Assembly: GCA_016617855.1 (NCBI GenBank)
Contig: JAECUM010001914.1
Coordinates: 1-64,000 of the forward strand
DNA: 64,000 nt
Reading direction: 5' to 3'
Origin: Megalonaias nervosa
Taxonomy: Eukaryota; Mollusca; Bivalvia; Unionida; Unionidae
This document shows, in pieces, positions 44,926-57,642 of this stretch; positions within the stretch are counted from its first letter, which is position 1, and every line of letters begins with the position of its first letter. Under the pieces are notes generated by a model. The model was not told the origin of the DNA. It searched no databases and was given only the letters and a program-made list of their open reading frames with translations. Made by a program: the position numbers and the translations under genes.

Positions 44926-45544
44926 TAAAATATGTTTCTTAAAGAATACTTACCCAATCATAATACCTTACAAGAACTACTACAACCTTGCAAATCCAGC
45001 CCTCCCAGATACTATTTTTGGCTAAAGGGAGCTAAAAGACATCTGCTGACCTATGTGGTGGTCAGGCAGAGTGATCCCCACTTAGGTATAAGACTTGGCT
45101 GCAAAGAATGCGTCAGTTATTACTGGAGTGGAAAGCATGCTCTCTATGGATGTAACTGGGGGGGGGGAGGTTGGGAGGGTGTATATGTATTATGATTGTG
45201 TAAGTATTCTCAAATAAACATATTTTACTAGGAAAAATTGGTTTCTTCTTTAATATATACATTACCCAATCATAATACTTTAGGTGAATAAGTAAGAGAC
45301 AGAGTAAGGTACATCCCCTTACCCAAGAGATACTATCTCTGGTCCCCTAAGGTATGTGAGACGGCGTCTAAGTAACCCAGCTGCAGGGGACTCCATCTGT
45401 CAGTAAGTGGTTTCAAATAGGGAAAAAATATTTCCCCCCGCAAATCCAGCAGAAGACGTGAAGCCATGTCTTAAGAAGCTGTCAATCAACCTGGAATGGT
45501 GACCTGCTGAGCTGTGGATATAGGTCTTATCAGATCAAATTTGG

Positions 45545-46570
45545 TCCTCATGGATGACATGTCAGATAAAAGCTAGAGAATGTGGTCTCTGATCTCCGAC
45601 CCACAGCCTGAATGATATGTGAACAGTTCCGGTCAAATGTTAGGCTGGTGGCAACTGCTCTAACCTTATGAGCCGAAATGCATAATAAGTTCATTTGAGC
45701 TGGAGTTACTTCCCTATATGCTAAGCAAATAACCCACTTAATCCAAAATGAGATAGTCTGTGTTGATATATCCTCCTGTCCTCTCTTGAGAGGCAGAAAG
45801 ACATGTGATATCTTTTGAGGCAACGGCTCTGGTCTATTAAGGTACCACTTAAAAGCCAAAACTGGGTCTTGTAGGTGGTCTTCAGCTGATTAGTCCAGGA
45901 GACAGAGGTTTCATGATCAAGTCTGGTTACCTGTGGAAGGAAGGCAGTTTCTTGGCATGAAAGAGGATGCCATCATAAGTAAGACTGACCCATCTTGTCA
46001 GAACTGCACATAATTCTGCCTGCAGTCGCTAATGCCATGAGCAAACAGGTCTTGTAGGAAAGGTGCACCAGAGATGCTATTGAAAGTGGTTCAAATATAT
46101 CTTCTTCAGTTAGTTAATACCCAAGATAGGTTCCACATTAGGCACAAGGTGAACGTTTTTGGCCATTTGTAGATTAGGTAGGACAAGTCATTGTTTTGTC
46201 CGATACCACCTCTTCGATGATGACAAAAGGTGTCAGCAATCATGGAGCAGTAACCTTTTCTCATACATGGTGTGAACTTTCTCTCTATGAAGAGCCAGAG
46301 GAATTTAGCTATTTGCAGTATAGATGCCTGGAGAGGTATGATGTGTTTGTGCACCACGTGTGAAAATGTGCCATTTGCCTTCATATGCTTTCCGAGTGTA
46401 GGGCCTTCTTGCTAGAGTGATTCTCTCCACAACTGGTTGTGAGAATTGTTTATTTCTTAGAGACTGTTTCAGATGATCCAGATGTCCAGGTTCCATAGCT
46501 CTGGTTGCTTTTTGAGATGAGGGAAAACCTGAAGATTGGTGAGGATGTTGATCCAAGACTTCTCCCATCC
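45545..46570 (-). pseudogene. DIRS 1 tyrosine recombinase
   Basis: Core-binding half: TRKAYEGKWHIFTRGAQTHH (about 46400-46340) and SMIADTFCHHRRGGIGQNND (about 46245-46185). Catalytic half: FKWYLNRPEPLPQ, LPLKRGQEDISTQTISFWIK, ISAHKVRAVATS with the His and Arg of the H-x-x-R box (45648-45686), and GRRSETTFSSFYL with the final nucleophilic Tyr (about 45600-45560). The catalytic pieces are recognisable but the frame is broken at several points. Confidence 0.82.
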
Positions 46571-46839
46571 GAGTAGCGCAATGAGGATAGGCAACACTCT
46601 GATTCTCTTGCTTTCTGCATGGTAGGCTGTTTCCAATCTACTGACAGAGCATCAACTGCCCAGGCTTTAAGTCTGGGACTGGAGATATGAAGATTGGGAG
46701 TTGGTATTACACCTTGATGCAAACAGTCTACCCATGGTCGGTCCCATTGGGTACATACCTGAATGAAAACAAAGAGATGAAGAGACATTACCATCTGTAT
46801 TAGTTGATTGTTCTAGAACAATGATTCAGCGAGTATGTT

Positions 46840-48030
46840 AGGATTCCTGGGAAATGGAGAACTTGCATGTGAATTTGTTATTGGCAACACCACTTTAGAA
46901 AGTCCCACCCCAGGACACAAAAGTCTTGGAACTTGGTTCCCGCTTGTCGTATGAGATAAATCACCACTGTAGGACTTGGTTCCTCCTTGTCATTTGTGAT
47001 AAGTGACCACTGTTGTGTACAGAATGAGAACTCCCTTGGCATGCAGATATTCCTGCCACTAGTGAAAAGCTTTCACAATAGCCATCATCTCCAGAATTTA
47101 TTGAGATGATGATGTCATTCCTGGGGAGAGCACCGCTGATTTCCCGAAAAGATGGGAGGTGGGTGGGCTCCCCAGCCTTCTGTACTTGCATCAGTATAAC
47201 TGTAATCTTGAGCGGTTGTACTGGCAGATGTATACCCGCCGTGAGACAAGTTAGGTTGCCCAAATCCGCAGATGTTGCCTCAATTGTGTGCAGATGGTGA
47301 GTGGATGGTCCAATGTGCAAACTTTAAAACTGCATTCAGGCTGAAAAATCATTGCAATGGGCACATAAGAAGGCAACCTAGGATCATGAGGTCCGCTGCC
47401 ATGTTGAGCAAGCCTAGTAAGTGAAGGAATTCCTGTGCGGATAGAATTCTTCGAAAGTAAAGGTGCTACTGGAGTTTTGATTTCCATGCCTTATCATGAG
47501 TTGAGATGGTACTTGGTCGGATTTTTCATTGTTGATGAGAAGTCCAGATTGGCAACAAAGGTTATCATGTCTTGTTAGATCTAACTCACTGATGTTTCTG
47601 CAGGATATCGTCCAGATAACTTGATGTTGCTGCCATAGAAATGGTCCAGACATGTGCCATTACTTAATTCATCAGACCAGTGAAGACCAGGGCTGATGTT
47701 GAGCCCCAATGGGAGTGCCCTGAATTGGGATATGACGATGTAGGCAAATCACACAAATGTCCTGGAAGCCTTGGAAATAGGGACATGAAAGTATGTACCC
47801 TTTAAATCCACAATGATGGCAAAGTCTCCCTCATTGATTACACTCAAATGTGCTGTGTTGTTTCCACAGAAAACCAAGGGGCATGAGTAAATTGATTGAG
47901 GGAGCATAGGTCGATGAGTACCTTTACCTTTGGGACCAAGAAAGTCTGGAATGAAAGATAGGACCCGCTTGGTGCTATATCCACTTTGGTATGCGAGAAC
48001 TGTGGCTTTTGCTGGATGGAGCTTCAATAT
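46840..48030 (-). pseudogene. DIRS 1 reverse transcriptase and RNase H
   Basis: RT text on the - strand includes NEGDFAIIVDLKGTYFHVPI (with the catalytic Asp, about 47840-47780), FRALPLGLNISP (about 47735-47700) and SYLDDILQKH (LDD box at about 47607-47618), then GLLINNEKSDQVPSQ. RNase H follows with YTDASTEGWGAH (about 47210-47170) and TNDKEEPSPTVVIYLIRQAG in the place of the TDN-x-TVVAYL element. Several stops and shifts interrupt it. The order and motifs are those of DIRS pol. Confidence 0.8.
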
Positions 48031-48258
48031 GACGGTTTCAGAATGAGTATCTCGAGGTGGTATGAGGGCTAGACCAGTCCCTGTTTATGTCTGCTAAAGT
48101 TGGGTTCTACATACTGGAAACCAGGCTATTAGTGATTGATCCTGTAATATTGATATTTTGGCCCATTGTGATCCCTAGTATATGGCATAGGCCACTCACA
48201 ACGGAAACAGGCCATCTCGGTGAGGAGGATATCATTAGGATCATCAGTTTGAGATGGG

Positions 48259-48720
48259 TTAAGGGATGTTTGATCCATGTAACCTGTCCATATGTCTGCT
48301 GAGTGAGAGGGATTTTGGCTGTTTGTTAGCTCTCTCCGTCACTGTTTCCACAACAGGAATCAAGTCGAACCCTAAGGAACCAAAAATGCTGAGTCCTGTG
48401 GTGGTGACTTGGGTGCCGGAGCGGTTTAAGAGCATGTCAACATCTGCCTCTTCGTGGCTGGAAGGTAAGTTAATTAATCTCCCTTGTCCACCAGAAATTC
48501 TCACACTGCGGAAAGGTCATCATGCATACCGGTGGCATCTTTATCCTGAACTGTTTTTTTGCGCTTTGTCCATAGCTCTAATCTGTAAGACAAATAGAGC
48601 AAAACATAAAACTTTAGCCCTGCAACTGTCTTTTAGAATGCAATGTTGGTGCAGAGCTAAAATCCCGGAAACTGATAACAGAACATCTAATTAAACAATG
48701 AAGCATACAGGTAAAATATA
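48259..48720 (-). pseudogene. DIRS 1 gag-like (ORF1) remnant
   Basis: Broken frames upstream of RT on the - strand, with MRISGGQGRLINLPSSHEEA (from 48504) and VTERANKQPKSLSLS. This is Ser/Glu-rich text without a recognised domain, placed where DIRS gag lies. The tract between it and the left arm of the ITR at 49.7 kb has no clear frame. Confidence 0.35.
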
Positions 48721-49917
48721 ATGACAATACCACCTTTAAAGAGCAGTATAAACCTGTGTGCCTGCATATGTTAGAACACAGAGTGGGTGCAGAGCTATAC
48801 CAAATGATGGTTACCTGGAAAAAAAGTGATAGCAGACAATTTCAATTACAATGCTACCTCGATGGAAGGTCAAGGATTTCATGTACAGGTAGAATCACTG
48901 GAATGCCATCAAAGCATGGCATTCCAAGGCTAAGGATGCTGTGATAAAGGAAACTCACTAGTATGTACCAGAAATGACAAAATTATACATAAATAAGGAG
49001 TTTCTAAAGGGCATAAAGACATGTGCACATATAAATACTGTCACCTGAACCTATCTTGTGAAATAGCATAGGCTATTCGTGCGAGTGACAAAAGTGCACA
49101 TTGAATATGATGGAATGCTTATGCAGAAAAACATGACTAAAATGTTGCTTACAGAAACGTGCATGAGCAGGATGCAACTGAGTAATCCATATATGCACAT
49201 GCACACAAAAAACCTTCACATAAAAGGGAACTGGGGCACCATTATAGATACATACAAAGTAGGTGTGACAATATCCATTATAAGGAAATTATCTGTTGGG
49301 GAAAAAGGCCCACAGACTGCCTGTAAAAGCAAAATCCACTCAAGTAGGTACCTGGACACTACGAATGCCCTGCAAAGAAACTCACAGATAGGTACCTGTT
49401 TGTAATGGTATGCACATATATTAGGACTTTTTGTAAGTGCTAGAGACTTGCATGTACAAAATAATTATAACCCAAACTGAACGTGAAGTCGCTTAGGCAA
49501 CCACGTGCAAGTACCTAAATATGTGATGGTGACAAAGTGTTAGCAAATTGTAAAGGTAGAACTCTGTCGGATAGAAAGAGAAAAATTTGGAAATACAGAT
49601 AGGGTATACTTTCCACAGAAGTGAAAAACTCCTCCAACTTGTAATGGTATATCTTCCATGGAGATTATAGCTTTTGCAAGGCCTCTCGTGACAAGAGCAT
49701 GCTTCTTGGCATGAGCAGAATTAGTAACTGACATGTTCTTAGACTCTGTCGCTGTGTCTTATACCTAAGGGGCGATAGCTCTGCCTGACCGCCACATAGG
49801 TCAGCAGACAACTTTTAGCTCCCTTTAGTTAAAAGTAATATCTGGGAGGGCTGGTTTGAGATGTAGTAGTAGTTATCCTAAGGTATTATTATTATTATTG
49901 GGTAATATATTTAAAGA

Positions 49918-50490
49918 AGAACCAAGGAGATCAATCAAGAAAAGGATATAAACCAAAGATATCAATGTAGAGATTGACATAAATAAACCATGGATATCAA
50001 TCAAGAGAAGAATATAAATAAACCAAGGATATTAATGAAGAAAGGGATATAAATAAACCAAGGATATCAATCAGGAGAAGGATATCTATCAAGAAAAGGA
50101 TACAAATAAACCAAGGATATCAAGAGAATTATATCAATCAAGAGAAGGATATAAGTAAACCAAGGATATCAAAAGAATTATATCAATGAGGTGAAGGATA
50201 TCAATTAAGTTATTTATTGAAGAGAAGAACAGCAATCAAGTTAATTATTCAAGAGAAGGATATCAATCAAGTTATTTATTCAAAAGGATAACAATCAAGT
50301 TAATTATTCAAAAGAAGGATATCAATCAAGTTATTTATTCAACAGAAGGATAACAATCAAGTTATTTATTCAAGAGAAGGATGCCAATCAAGTTATTTAT
50401 TCAAAAGAAGGATAACAATGAAGTTAATTATTCAAGAGAAGGATAAAAATCAAGTTATTTATTCAAGAGAAGGATAACAATCAAGAGAAA
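49918..50490. repeat. GGATAT-rich minisatellite, right part
   Basis: Continues the array at 44580-44925. First come units with aaaccaaggatatcaatcaa and gagaaggatataaat, then from about 50205 a related unit with gttatttattcaagagaagg and ataacaatcaa in about nine copies of 35-39 bp. The two sub-arrays share the core agaaggat. Confidence 0.9.
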
Positions 50491-51073
50491 ATGCCATACT
50501 CAGATGGTAGTGTATACTAGAAGCATAAACAATGCATGAATTAAAACTTAGTAGCTATGAGATACAAGATTCAGAAAGGTACAAAATACATTTTATTGTT
50601 AATGGGACTTGAACATGTAGAACAATACTTTAAAAATGTGGCTTGCTAAATTTGTAGTGACTGTTGCTGCCAAAAAAAGAGATACTATAGCTCACAATCT
50701 GCTATTGCAGGCAAGACAAAATGTTGGTTATGACAAGTAACTGAATGAACCCCTTAATGGAACAATCTTCTTTCTCAATAGGCATTGCAAATTTCATTAC
50801 AATACGTAAATTTATTCTTATGTTGTTGACAAAAATTATATGTAATTCGTGATATTTATATATCACTTTCTGTCACAACTGACATATGGTATGCAATTAC
50901 AGCAGTTTTATGGATATTGCTTACATGCATTGAACAGTTCATGTCTATAAAACATACTTAACACAGAACTTGGCAGATGGAGGAAGAGAACATGAAATGC
51001 CATGCATGCATGGAGTATGCTATCCATCAAAACATTATGGATCCAGTCATTTTCTATTTACATGTTTTTGATC
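50491..51073 (-). other. Probable 3' UTR of the host gene plus flank
   Basis: Lies downstream of the stop at 51074 on the - strand. AATAAA on that strand (50811-50816) could be the polyadenylation signal, giving a 3' UTR of roughly 280 bp. 50491-50790 shows nothing. Confidence 0.45.
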
Positions 51074-51482
51074 TCAATCAAAAACTTCAATTTTCATGTT
51101 CTGGAATTTAGATGAACCTGTCTTTTTTCTTGTGTCTAATTTAGATCTTAGATCAGTTTCCTTATTCTTAATGGTGCGATACAGCCTGGAATCTGGTGAC
51201 CTATCACGTGACACTCTGGATTTCACATGTCTTGTATCTGGAGATAATGTATGGTCATCACCATCATCAGCATCCCTATCAGATTCATCTGATGACCTGG
51301 AGTTTTCATCATCCCACACTAGTGGAGATACACGTGTCCTAAGCTGTAACCTTGACTTTATATCTGTCTCTTTAGGTTTCACTTGTAAACCCTTAATTAA
51401 TTCTCGTGCATCTTTGATTCTAACTGGGCTGCTGCCTCTTTTTGTGTCAGCTGTTATTGTAAGGTCACCTTGTTGTAGTGTC
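51074..51482 (-). CDS. Host gene last coding exon (NCBP3-like?)
   Basis: The exon starts after acceptor ttccatttcag (exon base 1 at 51482) and ends at a stop at 51074. It encodes a polar, RS/acidic tail: RELIKGLQVKPKETDIKSRL, WDDENSRSSDESDRDADDGD, and DLRSKLDTRKK near the end. Its first base completes the codon left open by the exon at 57643-57892, so the two splice in phase. The repeated D-(I/L)-(K/R)-S-(R/K)-L segments resemble the DIRQRL/DVHSRL repeats I recall from the C-terminus of nuclear cap-binding subunit 3. The identification is tentative; that it is a real exon is much surer. Confidence 0.7.
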
Positions 51483-52319
51483 CTGAAATGGAAATGGTAC
51501 CTCAACATGTAAACTAATTTATATACACATATATAAATAACACAAGTTATAATTTTAATTTTTGTATAATAACATCAACTGGACATCCTGCATGAACAAC
51601 GCACAGAATTTCTCTCATATACATCATACAGCATTTTCCATGGGGACCTACCATGTAAAATGTTTGTAAATTGGTGGGTGAATTTATTGTCAGAAAAAGT
51701 TTTCTTAAAAGAATATTGGACAAAACATTGGTTCAAGTAGAAAGAATGGCTTCTCATCAAGTATTAGATCAGAGACAACATGAAGCATATTAGGTTGCAA
51801 TTTTGCTCTTTTCTACCAAGGAGTTATCAGCAAGACCTTGCTTTGTCCACAATGAGAATCACACCATTTTCCCTGCACCGAATCTGAAGTCGGTTGAGAG
51901 TAGTTTGTAGGTTTTTCTCAACTTTAGCTTGATGCTTTGAGCATCAGACAAGGTAGTGTCATCAGCATACATGTCATTTGATGAGTCTGCATCTCCTATT
52001 TTTATGGGTAGGTCATAACAATATTTTCAGGATTACCTCTGTGGTGACATTTCTGGATATCAGATTGAGACCATTATCATTTTGAACCAGCTATACTTTA
52101 CAAGCCTTCTGGTGAAAATCCCACTGCAATATTACTTTTCATTCAGAGGACTTTGCAATAACAAAATTTTCAAGATCGCTACTGTGACAACCATACTGTA
52201 AAAAAGATCAGCATTATTTTCTTTTAGGACCAACTTGACACTATAAGAAGTGTTTTAGTGAAAACAACATTTTGATATGACCATCCATTCAGGAGGCGTA
52301 GTGATATCAAGTATTCTAA
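51483..52319 (-). other. Intron, 3' part
   Basis: Non-coding segment between the last exon and DIRS 2. No gene seen. Confidence 0.6.
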
Positions 52320-52769
52320 ATATAACTCTTGCCCATTACCTCCCCTTGCCACCACACTGTGGCACTAGTTTTTAAACTGAGTGATATACCAATGAGAATG
52401 CTTGCATGGTGGGGTGATTGGGAGGTTATTAAATAATGTGACTGGGTAAGTATTCTCTGAGAAATATAATTTACTATAAAAATCTGCTTTCTCCTTGAAG
52501 AACATTCCCTGATCGCATTGTTAGAAGAAAAGGTAATAGGATAATAGGAAGAGGGAATGCTTAACAGCCTACATATACCTGAGGTATCCTTCCAGGAAAG
52601 AAAGACTGCATTCCTTATGTGAACAATAACCCACTCCAATACTTAAAGCAACACGGCACATGGTCACATGAACCATGACTGCTCTATCAGGTTAAGATGA
52701 CAATTACTGAAATCTTCTCACTATCAAAATTCACTGGCTAATCCAGTGAAGTTAAGAGGCTGTCTTGGT

Positions 52770-53760
52770 TTAACTGGGTCTGGTGGTCATCTGGACCATA
52801 GCCACAGGACCCACCAGATTCAGATTTATCTCAGTGAGATAAAAACTCAAGAAGGTTAACACTGCATGCCTGGCAACATCTTTAATGACGTCTCGAATCG
52901 AAATGTTGCTTTCAAATGTGAGGCTTGCAGTGACTGCACTTATTTTATCAGCTAAAATTCTCATGAGGCATTTCTGATTTTTGAGATGTCCAAGTTTACT
53001 GAGCATACAACCCACTTAATCCATGAAGATCTGGCTTGGGAGGTGATGTCCTACTTTTTCACCTTTGTTGGGAGAAAGAGTCCTTTGTGCTTGCCACAAC
53101 TTATCTCTGTGTGCTTTAAGTAGTGCTTGAGGGCATGGACAGGATCTTTCAAGGCTGCTGCTCTCGACCTATCTACAGATGAGATGGAGTGTATGAAGAC
53201 TTTCATGGTGACTGGTTCTTGGCTACTATGCCTGCTGGAGTTACAAGGATCACCAAACCATCCAATCTGAACTGAAGATAGGTTGACTGAAAAGGAAAGT
53301 TGCTCAACCTGCATGCCAAAGCTAAAACAATCAGAAAACAGTTAAGCATGATAACAGCTTTGGTAAGGTCCAGACTAATGACTCAAATTTTTCTTATCTG
53401 AGCCATTGTAAGATCCAGGACAGATTCCAGTTTCAAACAGGGGGAGAGATTTTGGCCTATTACATTCAGCATTGGCTATTAGGTCTGATAGGTCTTTATC
53501 ATGACCAATATCTCTTCTGCCATGATTCCTGAATGTGTCAGATACGGAGTGGTAGCCCCTGATGGTAACTGGTGCCCACATTTTCTCTTCATTGAGCCAG
53601 AGTAAAATAAGTTGGCTAGTTGAGGGATTAAGGCATTCAAAGGGACTAAGTTACTGACTCAACACCAGTCCTTGAAAATATGCCACTTTCCCTCACAGGC
53701 ATCCAGAGTGGAGGGCCTTCATGCTCTCAAGATTCTCTCCACAATCAAATGTCCTTATTC
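52770..53760 (-). pseudogene. DIRS 2 tyrosine recombinase
   Basis: N-terminal half: IRGYHSVSDTFRNHGRRDIG and HDKDLSDLIANAE (about 53555-53460). Catalytic half: LKHYLKHTEISCG and LFLPTKVKK (about 53125-53055), ADKISAVTASLTFESN (about 52955-52905) where the H-x-x-R box is degraded to K-I-S, and FLSFYL with the Tyr (about 52850). The loss of His and Arg marks it as inactive. Confidence 0.65.
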
Positions 53761-53982
53761 TTTCTCCTGCATGGCTGTTCTAAGAAGTACCATGAAAGAG
53801 ACAGTCCATAGAGGGGTGTAACACTTGCAACTGATTGTTTGAAGAGATTTGGTTTGGCCGTAATATTCCTAGGTAGATTGTTAGATTGAGTGGATCCTTG
53901 ACCCAGTACTTGTCCCATTATAGAGGGGGTATCAGAATTATTGTACCATTCTGACCACCTACTTTCTCTATTATCTTCAGTA

Positions 53983-55137
53983 CTAAGACTTTTTGGGGGT
54001 GGGTATGCAAATGCCTACAATGTCCCAAATGACTGAGAGTGCAAGCACAACCCAAGCTTTTGGGTCTGGAGGAGGCCCATTTGTGGTTCCACCTTGCTGC
54101 AAAAGGTTGATTTTCCGATGCCCACTTTCTGATAGATGAAAGGACGATTTTGTATGGATAACCTGATCATTTCTGGGAAGAACAATGGTCAGGACACTGA
54201 ATCTGTTGAGAATGTATCTGATTAGTATTTTGATCTGAAGTTGGCAGCACTGACGAAGAAACTGCCAAACCAGCACACAGGTGATTTTTTGCCCCCATTT
54301 TCTGAGGAGGTAAGCCACCAATATGGAGATGTCCAACATAATTAGGACCGACTCTTTGCAGTCTGTGGTTGTAACACTGACACAGGAATGATCGTACCTC
54401 ATCCATTATATTGACATTTTTATTGACTGGACTAGAAAAGGGTGCCATTGAGCAAACAAGATCATTTGTGACAGGTGCATATAAGGCAGCTCAGCAGGAT
54501 TAAATCAAGTGCTGAATTGAATAACCCAAGGAGTTTCATGAACTCCCTTGCACAAATCCCTATCTTGTTGGAAACAACTGTATGTGTAATGCACACATAA
54601 GGGAGACAAATATGATTGAGATTGGTTATTGAGATTGGTTATAATCTCCATTACCAGGTAGATAAAACACTTGATTTGTCAAGGTCAGATTTTTCCAAAT
54701 TTACAAGAAAACTGAAATGATTCAAAAGGGACAAGAAATCAATTCTGCCTTTGAAGGGAATAGAATGTACCATATGTGTTTGAAGGAGTTCGTCCAGACA
54801 CACCACCATTGCTGGAGAGTAAGTCAACTGAATAGGGTGATGATGCAATCCATAATTTGGTAAAGACCTAGGAGTTGATATTTAGACTGAACAGAAGGCC
54901 TCAAAATAAATGTTGCAGTAAGCAACCAAAGAAACTCATGACACCAGGTGAACAGGGACATGAAAGGAGGCATCTGTGAGATTGAGACTGTTGGCATACA
55001 TGTCCTTCGGATGGAGAGAAAGATCTCGCCATCCCTATCTTGAACCCTGGTGGAAGAATGAATTCACTGTGGTGACTGAAATGTATGATTGACTTCAACT
55101 TGCCATTGGCCTTTTTTAAAACAGAAAAACCATGCAC
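53983..55137 (-). pseudogene. DIRS 2 reverse transcriptase and RNase H
   Basis: RT start: FSVLKKANGKLKSIIHFSHH and EFILPPGF (about 55130-55035). Later RT: LLNHFSFLVNLEKSDL (about 54720-54670). RNase H: LIMLDISILVAYLLRKWGQK (about 54345-54285), the counterpart of the DN-x-TVVAYL element. The catalytic RT boxes between are lost or scrambled. Stops are frequent. Confidence 0.65.
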
Positions 55138-55146
55138 AGAACCCAG

Positions 55147-55285
55147 AGACTGTGGTTTCCAGGCTATCTAAACTGCCCATTTGTCAGTGAGAGACTGTAT
55201 TGAGATTGTGATTTCCAGGCAATCTAAACTGCCCAAATGTCAATGAGGAACTGTACTGAGATTGTGATTTCCAGGCAACCTATCT
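55147..55285. repeat. 56-bp tandem repeat inside DIRS 2
   Basis: tttccaggc recurs at 55156, 55212 and 55268 with intervening atctaaactgccca and aactgtactgagattgtga. Confidence 0.85.
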
Positions 55286-57642
55286 CCTGCTGGTGAATTT
55301 CATCCTCCTAATTTGATGGTACATCTGTTGAATGGGGAGAGGAAGAAAGACAGGGTGGGATGATTTGGATCACCCATTTGTTTGACAGCAGTAGGTATAT
55401 CAAATGTGATTGGAATTGTAGGAGTCTGTTACCCCTCATCAGACTTTCTGCAAGTGGTGGGGGTGTCAAGTCAGTGGCTGGCAACACAGGGCTTGGGTGG
55501 GGTGGGGTGGAGAAACTTGCTTTCTTACCTCCCCTGCAATGGTGCCTCCTAGACTAGTTCCACTGTCATCTGCTGGCATATGGTTGAGATTTGAATGGCA
55601 CTTGGGATGTAAAAGATCCCTTTGCTTGACTTGATTATCTTCCATCCATTATGGCAAAAACAGCTGGTTTCTAAAATGAGGATACAGGTGGAGAGGCAAT
55701 GTTGGATGGGTAGTTCTTGAGCTGCCTACCTCTGAACTTGTTCAAATCTGCCCCCAAACAGCAATGGTCAACCAAAGGAGTCGTCCTTAAACCATAGCAT
55801 GATGTTCCTTTCTTCTTTTTCCAAAGCATTGTGGAGCACAAATACACATTATGACATATACCAGTTAAGATTGCCCGAGCATGTTGGTTGGCTGAGTTCC
55901 CCCCCCCCCCGCCGAAAATCGCCAAGAAGGCCAAATCTAACACTGAAGACATGGCAACCATATTCTGACAAACTCACTTTGATATGGCAAAATATTTTTT
56001 TAAATCCACTTTAAAAAAAGTGGGATCATATATGTTTACCACTGCTAAATATTTTTTTATCTAATGCAGGGAGTTCAAAATGAAAGGCAGTGGAATGTGT
56101 CTTGGAAAACTTCCATTTCAGGATAAACCATTCCCTGAAGCAATGATGATGCAATGCGATCATTTCTATATAATTCATGGTCAATACCCTGTGGGTAAGT
56201 AGAAAATAAAGGAAAAGGTGGATCTGTCTGACGATTTTGTGGTACCAGTACAGACAACTGGTTCACAAGGAGTATGGACAGCACAGTTATCAGCTATGCA
56301 GTAGGCAGTTCAGTTAGTGGCGGTACTTGGTGTACCATGGTATGGATGGATGGATGGACAGAACTTTCACTAAAATCCCCATCATGATGTGCTTGAGCAG
56401 TCTTATGCCAGGTGCGACCTACAGATCTATTGTTAAGATCTCCTTAATTGTTAACTGTGTGTAGACGTAGGCATGCTAGAACAGAAAAATCTATCATTGA
56501 GATTTCTGAAATTGTAAAGAGCTGAAGCATTAGACCTGGAGAGATAGATGGATCTATCACTAAGATCCCCATAATTGTAACTGTATATAGCCATAGGCAT
56601 GTTAGGATGGAGAAATCCATCATTAAGATCTCCCTATTGTCAAAGGATGAAGCAGTAGGTAACATGGACAGAGCTTTTAGTAAATTCCCCCAACTGAGAT
56701 GGTTGGACTGGCTGGATGACTGGCTCAACAGGATGGATGATCATGGATGGCTTCAGATGACTATATGGTATTAAAGGATAGATCCAATGAACCCATTAAA
56801 AAACCCATGTGCCAAAGTCCTTGCTCTGACATGCAGTGGGATTTATGCCACCCGGGCTGCCTAAAAATGGGGGTATACTCCCCTGGTATATCAAAATACT
56901 TGCTGGAATTTTGCAATTTGCAATGTCATCACCCATTTTCTTTGCTATGGTTGGTTTTTGCACAAAACCGAAGTCTAAACACTCTTGGACCATATAATGC
57001 ATACACAACATGGTACTGGCTTGTGTATGTCTTCCTTAGCCTTGAATCTGTTGCATTTATTACACTTTGTCATCAGGTTTCACTGAAATGACAAGATAAA
57101 AATATTCACAAAATTCAAAAAAACTACTTACCGTCTATTTAGGAATGAATATTAATCAAAATCAATCCAAAATCTTGGATCGATGGTTCAAATTTAACAC
57201 AAATTTGGCTTTGGATTCACAGGAGGTGCCTCTTATGATGTTATACAGAAGCAAAGCTTAAAAACTGGCAACACCTGGTGGTAGCAAGGGGAGGCAATGA
57301 GCAAGAGTTACTGCCCTTTATCTATATGAGCTAAAAATGATGACTTTTCATCTTAGTAGGGCTGGATTAGGGAGGTGGCAGGCTTACAGCTCCAATGTTA
57401 ATGTGATCAGGGAACGTATTTGAATGAGAAATAAATTAATTCACTATACTTAGTAAAATTATGCAACAGCTACAGAAATATGCAGAAGAATTACAAGCTG
57501 GATGTGGAGTATCTGTCATAGTCAGACATTCAAAAGTTAAAAGAACATGCAACATATTTGAATAAACAATTGTTCACAAACCACATTATTTTATCCAATT
57601 AAGTTTATACAATTGTATTGAAATGAACTCATATATCCTTAC

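Larger units (their letters stand above)
44930..49925 (-). mobile_element. DIRS-type retrotransposon 1
   Basis: Tyrosine-recombinase retrotransposon on the - strand. Its outer arms are inverted repeats: 44930-45110 matches the reverse complement of about 49735-49920 (shared gggagctaaaag, ctgacctatgtgg, ggtcaggcagag and taggtataagac). A second palindrome at about 45190-45300 (taagtattctc...ttttacta / tttaatatata...tacccaatc) repeats the element edge, like the internal complementary region of DIRS elements. Inside, in order, are a gag-like region, RT/RNase H and tyrosine recombinase. Stops and frameshifts inactivate it. No target duplication is expected for this class and none is seen. Confidence 0.85.
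52320..57440 (-). mobile_element. DIRS-type retrotransposon 2, inside the host intron
   Basis: A second, more decayed DIRS on the - strand. Inverted arms: taactcttgcccattacctc at about 52321 corresponds to the reverse complement at about 57264-57305, and acattccctgatcgcatt near 52502 to the reverse complement near 57400. A local palindrome at about 52425-52530 repeats the edge. RT, RNase H and recombinase remnants lie in order between 55.14 and 52.77 kb; 55.6-57.2 kb would be the gag region but shows no recognisable domain. It occupies most of the intron between two in-phase host exons, on the same strand as the gene. Confidence 0.8.

Noticed and set aside
45158..45167. G10 run as a stand-alone regulatory quadruplex
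   Set aside because: It lies inside the DIRS inverted-repeat arm, so element structure explains it, and no gene start is near.
51096..51512. + strand 138-codon frame opposite the host exon
   Set aside because: The - strand has matching splice sites and phase; this Ser-rich frame is the mirror of its Asp/Ser-rich codons. The same applies to 57652-57942.
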